Source: an uncultured bacterium (GTDB taxonomy: Bacteria > Planctomycetota > UBA1135 > GCA-002686595). From it: a stretch of DNA of 9,253 bases. Positions 6,904 through 9,253 of the stretch are shown one piece after another. The position numbers and the translations under genes are program-made. Each line of letters begins with the position of its first letter. The first letter of the stretch is position 1. Below the pieces are notes generated by a model, which ran no database searches, had not been told where the DNA came from, and saw only the letters and a list, made by a program, of their open reading frames with translations. The stretch lies in assembly GCA_913058555.1 (NCBI GenBank), contig CAJXRJ010000263.1, positions 1-9,253 on the forward strand. The letters are read 5' to 3'.

Positions 6904-7599
6904 TCAGCCGGCCTGCTGGAGGCGCTCGACCCATTTGGCGATGAGATCCGCCTCGAGGTGGATGGGGGCGCCGGGCTGGAGGTGGGCCAGGTGGGTCCGG
7001 GCCAGCGTGTGAGGAATGACGGCCACCTGGAACTGGGGGCCATCGGGGTTCACCACGGTCAGGCTGATGCCGTCGAGGGTGATGCTGCCCTTGTCGACGA
7101 GGTAGCGTTCGAAGCCCGGGGGAACCTCGAAAGTGAAGACAGCCCCACCATCCCCCACATCCTCACGGCCCACCAGGGTGCCCAGGCGGTCCACGTGGCC
7201 GCTCACCATGTGCCCGCCAAGGCGGTCTCCCACCCTCAGGGCCCGTTCTATATTAACGACGTGCCCCGGCGCCCCTGGCAGGACCCGGTGGAACCAAGTG
7301 CGCTCCAGGGTCTCCTGGGAGAGGTCAAAGGCCATGTCGGGGAGGCCGGAATCCGGCCCTGGGGCGTCCCCAGGGGGCTCCAGGAGCTCCACGACGGTCA
7401 GGCATACCCCCGCCACGGCGATACTATCCCCGATTCCAGCTTTCCAAGCCTCCGCGGAGGCCGCGCCACCCCAAGATCCGGCCTCAGCCTCGAGGGCCAG
7501 GTCCCCCGGACGGGGCGAGGGAAGAACGAGACGGGCGCCTGTGCCGGCCCCGGAGTAGGTGCGAACGGGGACCGCCGCTTCAACAAGTCCAGTGAACAT
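6904..7599 (-). CDS. ribE: Riboflavin synthase, alpha chain
   Basis: Makes riboflavin by dismutation of two molecules of 6,7-dimethyl-8-ribityllumazine, the last step of riboflavin synthesis; cytoplasmic, normally a trimer of two-lobed subunits. 231 residues. The start MFTGLVE is the family signature with catalytic Phe2. First lumazine-binding barrel: GDSIAVAGVCLTVVEL (57-72, conserved Cys66) and FDLSQETLERT. Second barrel: VNIERALRVGDRLGGHMVSGHVD (115-137), LVDKGSITLDGISLTVV (167-183) and IPHTLARTHL. The family is usually about 200-215 residues; the excess is mainly an insertion of some 20-25 residues rich in Gly, Ala and Glu before GDSIAV (about 27-55). GVCLTV is preceded by Ala where Asn is common. 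It stands alone: no ribBA, ribH or ribD is nearby. It converges on the sigma fusion with a 4-bp gap and diverges from trmD. An FMN riboswitch could not fit the short upstream gap. Confidence 0.95.
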   Translation of the reverse strand: MFTGLVEAAVPVRTYSGAGTGARLVLPSPRPGDLALEAEAGSWGGAASAEAWKAGIGDSIAVAGVCLTVVELLEPPGDAPGPDSGLPDMAFDLSQETLERTWFHRVLPGAPGHVVNIERALRVGDRLGGHMVSGHVDRLGTLVGREDVGDGGAVFTFEVPPGFERYLVDKGSITLDGISLTVVNPDGPQFQVAVIPHTLARTHLAHLQPGAPIHLEADLIAKWVERLQQAG

Positions 7600-7609
7600 G
7601 CCCCCATCA

Positions 7610-7638
7610 TTGACCCCCGAGGGGCGCCGCTCTACCCT
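7610..7638 (+). promoter_or_regulatory. Candidate sigma-70-type promoter for trmD
   Basis: TTGACC (7610-7615) and TACCCT (7633-7638) are separated by exactly 17 bp in the 62-bp gap between divergent ribE and trmD. The -35 matches five of six consensus bases; the -10 keeps T, A and the final T only. Transcription would start near 7645 and give a leader of about 17 nt carrying the trmD ribosome site. The position also overlaps the region just upstream of ribE on the other strand. Confidence 0.4.
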
Positions 7639-7651
7639 GCTGGGCCATTTT

Positions 7652-7657
7652 GGGGAG
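7652..7657 (+). promoter_or_regulatory. Shine-Dalgarno site of trmD
   Basis: GGGGAG lies 4 nt before ATG 7662. It decides the start: a TTG at 7650 in the same frame would overlap this site, and the protein family begins with a short Met-x-hydrophobic stretch, matching MALFSILTLFP. Confidence 0.6.
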
Positions 7658-7661
7658 CCGT

Positions 7662-8420
7662 ATGGCGCTCTTTTCCATCCTCACGCTCTTCCCGGACGTC
7701 GTTGAAGCCTACCTGGACGTTGGTGTCCTAGGCATCGCGCGCGCCCGAGGTATCGTCCAAGCCAACGTCGTGGATTTCCGCGACTTCTCCCGCGATAGGC
7801 ATCGAACCGTCGACGACCGCCCCTTTGGTGGCGGCCCCGGCATGGTGCTGAAGCCCGAACCTATCGTCGAAGCCGTCGAATGGATCGAGCAGCACCACGG
7901 GCCCCACCGGCGCATTGCCATGACCCCCGACGGTCAGCCCTTCGACCAGAAGATGGCCGAGGGTTTCGCGGCTGCGATGATCGCCGATCCGCCGGTGACC
8001 ACCGACCTCCCCCTGCGCCCAGGGAGCCCATCATCGGTCCTGCTCCTTTGCGGCCGCTACGAAGGCTTCGACGAACGCGCCCTGCAGGTACTCGACTTCG
8101 AGCGCCTCTCCATCGGCGACTACGTCCTCGCTGGCGGTGAACTCGCCGCCCTCGTCATCGTCGAGGCCATCGCGCGGCTCCTGCCGGGCACGCTCGGCGA
8201 CTCTCGGTCCGCGATCGAGGACTCGTTCGGCGACTCCGCAGACGGCGGCCTCGACCACCCGCACTTCACGCGACCGCGCGTGTTCCGCGGGATCGAAGTC
8301 CCCGACGTGTTGCTGTCCGGCGACCATGCGCGCATCCACGACTGGCGCAAGCAACAGAGCGAGACGAGAACAAAGGCCGTTCGGCCCGACCTGACCCAGC
8401 GATTGCATCCCAAGGGTTAG
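7662..8420 (+). CDS. trmD: tRNA (guanine-N1-)-methyltransferase TrmD
   Basis: Methylates N1 of G37, next to the anticodon, in tRNAs reading certain codons, using S-adenosylmethionine; this prevents +1 frameshifting and is generally essential. 252 residues, a normal length. Family motifs of the SPOUT trefoil-knot fold are all present: FSILTLFPD at the N-terminus, DFRDFSRDRHRTVDDRPFGGGPGMVL (about 38-63), LLLCGRYEGFDERA (127-140), SIGDYVLAGGELA (150-162) and LDHPHFTRPRVFRG (197-210), containing the Asp198 equivalent to the proposed catalytic base, then VPDVLLSGDHARIHDWR. A short insertion (about 110-124, rich in Pro) precedes the knot compared with E. coli TrmD. It is followed on the same strand by rplS, as in most bacteria, but rpsP and rimM are not upstream: divergent ribE is there instead. 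It probably has its own promoter and clearly has its own ribosome site. Confidence 0.97.
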   Translation: MALFSILTLFPDVVEAYLDVGVLGIARARGIVQANVVDFRDFSRDRHRTVDDRPFGGGPGMVLKPEPIVEAVEWIEQHHGPHRRIAMTPDGQPFDQKMAEGFAAAMIADPPVTTDLPLRPGSPSSVLLLCGRYEGFDERALQVLDFERLSIGDYVLAGGELAALVIVEAIARLLPGTLGDSRSAIEDSFGDSADGGLDHPHFTRPRVFRGIEVPDVLLSGDHARIHDWRKQQSETRTKAVRPDLTQRLHPKG

Positions 8421-8441
8421 CGACCGAACCACATCATCCAC

Positions 8442-8487
8442 CGCCGCGTGCCCCTGCACGCGGCGAGACACCACTCGCTCGGCGAGT
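8442..8487 (+). terminator. Tandem hairpins after trmD (terminator, attenuator or processing element)
   Basis: The first is a perfect 10-bp stem, CGCCGCGTGC / GCACGCGGCG, with loop CCCT (8442-8465), starting 22 nt after the trmD stop. The second is a 6-bp stem, ACTCGC / GCGAGT, with loop TCG (8473-8487). Neither is followed by a T-run, so a plain intrinsic terminator is not shown. In an otherwise co-directional trmD-rplS pair they could lower readthrough or tune rplS. Confidence 0.4.
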
Positions 8488-8521
8488 CAACACAACTGAC
8501 CCTAAGGGTTCCCTCTGGCAG

Positions 8522-8536
8522 GCGAGACGGTCTCGC
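8522..8536 (+). promoter_or_regulatory. Third hairpin in the rplS leader
   Basis: GCGAGA, loop CGG, TCTCGC forms a perfect 6-bp stem 70 nt before the rplS start. Together with the two hairpins upstream, it makes the 186-bp spacer (8421-8606) structured. I see no promoter or open reading frame in the spacer. A ribosomal-protein leader is a possible explanation, unproven. Confidence 0.3.
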
Positions 8537-8606
8537 ATCCATGGAACCGGTGAACGCCCGCTGCAGGCCCTACGAGCCCGCTGCCCGCGCCCACCACACC
8601 TAAGCC

Positions 8607-9056
8607 ATGAACATCATCCAAGAGCTCGAAGGCGAACTCGGCAAGCCCGAAGACAGCCTCCCCCGCCTCAACGTCGGCGACGACATCGAAGTCGACTACC
8701 TCATCCGTGAGGGCGAGAAGGAGCGGATCCAGATCTTCAAAGGTCTGATCCTCGCCATCCAAGGACGCGGGCTGCGCAAGACGATCGTCGTGCGCCGCAT
8801 CGTCCAAGGCGAAGGCGTCGAGCGAATCTTCCCCATGCACAGCCCCCGGGTTAAGGACATCCGCGTGACCAAGCGCGGACGCGTCCGTCGCTCGAAGCTG
8901 TACTACATGCGCGACCGCGTGGGCAAGTCGACCCGCACGAAGGAGCGTCTCGGCGAAAAGGTCCGGAGCGAGCGCGAGGCCGAGAAGGCACGTCGCCTCG
9001 CCATGGCGGCGGCCGCCAAGGCAGCCGCAGCCGACTCGGCAGACGGCGCGGAGTAG
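8607..9056 (+). CDS. rplS: 50S ribosomal protein L19 with a C-terminal Ala-rich extension
   Basis: Structural protein of the large ribosomal subunit near the interface with the small subunit. 149 residues, against about 115 in E. coli. The L19 core is clear: LNVGDDIEVDYLIREGEKERIQIFKGLILA (about 21-50), RGLRKTIVVRRI (54-65), GEGVERIFPMHSPRVKDIRV (68-87) and RGRVRRSKLYYMRDRVGKSTRTKERL (90-115). The last 34 residues are an extension, first charged (Glu/Arg/Lys, helix-forming), then Ala-rich and ending acidic (ADSADGAE). The ATG at 8607 gives the canonical N-terminus; there is no recognisable Shine-Dalgarno before it. It follows trmD at 186 bp with hairpins in between, so it may be translated from the trmD transcript or from its own. 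Confidence 0.97.
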   Translation: MNIIQELEGELGKPEDSLPRLNVGDDIEVDYLIREGEKERIQIFKGLILAIQGRGLRKTIVVRRIVQGEGVERIFPMHSPRVKDIRVTKRGRVRRSKLYYMRDRVGKSTRTKERLGEKVRSEREAEKARRLAMAAAAKAAAADSADGAE

Positions 9057-9062
9057 TCCGGC

Positions 9063-9080
9063 GCCGAGTCATCCCTCGGC
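9063..9080 (+). terminator. Hairpin shortly after rplS
   Basis: GCCGAG, loop TCATCC, CTCGGC: a perfect 6-bp stem starting 7 nt past the rplS stop. No T-tract follows. Confidence 0.35.
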
Positions 9081-9092
9081 TCCGTCCGGCTC

Positions 9093-9124
9093 GCGGCGGC
9101 GCGGCCTTTTGGCCCTGCCGCCGC
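9093..9124 (+). terminator. Strong GC hairpin downstream of rplS
   Basis: GCGGCGGC (9093-9100) pairs with GCCGCCGC (9117-9124). After a 2x2 internal mismatch, GGCC (9103-9106) pairs with GGCC (9111-9114) around a TTTT loop. It is the most stable-looking structure after rplS and the best candidate for the 3' end of the trmD-rplS transcript, although it lacks a downstream U-run. Confidence 0.4.
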
Positions 9125-9153
9125 ACGCAGTTTCCGCGCTGTGGCTCCGCCTA

Positions 9154-9185
9154 GGAAAGGCGCCGTGAATAAGCGGCGCCCTTCC
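9154..9185. terminator. Second long hairpin downstream of rplS
   Basis: GGCGCCG (9159-9165) pairs with CGGCGCC (9174-9180) around an 8-nt AT-rich loop. After one mismatch the stem extends by GGAA (9154-9157) with TTCC (9182-9185). On the minus strand three Ts follow the core stem, so it could serve a gene coming from the right as well as rplS. Confidence 0.4.
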
Positions 9186-9228
9186 CGGTAAAGGCCCATC
9201 CCTTTTCCCATCTGGGTCCCCGTCACGG

Positions 9229-9253
9229 CTGTCTCTTATACACATCTCCGAGC
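9229..9253. other. Illumina Nextera adapter sequence (assembly artefact)
   Basis: CTGTCTCTTATACACATCT (9229-9247) is the 19-bp Tn5 mosaic end as used in Nextera libraries. The next six bases, CCGAGC, continue into the known Nextera adapter. These 25 bases are untrimmed library adapter at the contig end and not genomic DNA or a natural Tn5 end. The genomic sequence therefore ends at about 9228. Confidence 0.95.

Noticed and set aside
5940..7043. Long minus-strand open frame of 367 codons opposite the sigma fusion and the end of ribE
   Set aside because: It is the antisense of two well-supported genes, has no recognisable domain, and such long shadows are common in GC-rich DNA.
7600..7661. FMN riboswitch upstream of ribE
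   Set aside because: The gap to trmD is only 62 bp, too short for the FMN aptamer, and its conserved elements are absent.
6886..7731. Plus-strand open frame of 281 codons opposite ribE
   Set aside because: It overlaps the clear riboflavin synthase on the other strand and the start of trmD; no motif is visible in it.
9229..9247. Natural Tn5/IS50 transposon end
   Set aside because: The following bases match the commercial Nextera adapter and the sequence stops there, so library artefact is the better explanation.

Overview
The window looks like the end of a draft contig from a GC-rich member of the Planctomycetota. Three things point there. Three consecutive secreted proteins share a C-terminal module (Cys, 'NSTG', 'C.GG/C.RG..GR', 'TW.FQ.W.RD', 'F..AL...F' or 'FSDG...EF') that I remember from many uncharacterised planctomycete surface proteins. 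An ECF sigma factor is fused to a membrane segment and carboxypeptidase-regulatory-like repeats. Shine-Dalgarno sites are weak before most genes. This assignment is inference; no 16S gene is present.

Left part (1-4294, all on +): the 3' end of a surface protein gene (1-439), a 333-aa secreted protein with a jelly-roll/MAM-like N-terminal half (591-1592), and an 863-aa secreted FG-GAP/VCBS protein (1703-4294) whose 14 blade-like repeats would suit two seven-bladed beta-propellers. The C-terminal modules of the first and third proteins align without gaps over 145 residues at about 78% identity by hand count; the second carries a diverged copy. None of the three has an obvious membrane anchor at its C-terminus.

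Middle (4365-6899, +): one reading frame encodes an N-terminal ECF sigma factor (regions 2 and 4), a single hydrophobic segment that itself looks like a signal peptide starting with Met-Lys-Lys, a Pro/Glu-rich linker, and about six extracytoplasmic beta-sandwich repeats. It begins 70 bp after the propeller gene and could be co-transcribed with it. A membrane-tethered, sensor-fused sigma factor beside surface-protein genes is the most interesting part of the window.

Right part: riboflavin synthase (ribE, - strand, 6904-7599) converges on the sigma fusion with only 4 bp between the stop codons. It is divergent from trmD (7662-8420, +), with a 62-bp gap that contains a plausible sigma-70-type promoter for trmD. 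rplS (8607-9056, +) follows after a 186-bp spacer rich in hairpins. The usual rpsP-rimM-trmD-rplS order is therefore broken upstream of trmD. Beyond rplS are three inverted repeats without U-tracts. The last 25 bases (9229-9253) match the Illumina Nextera transposase adapter and are not genomic.

I see no tRNA, rRNA, CRISPR array, insertion sequence or classical phage/plasmid gene. Apart from the 5'-truncated first gene, all genes look intact.
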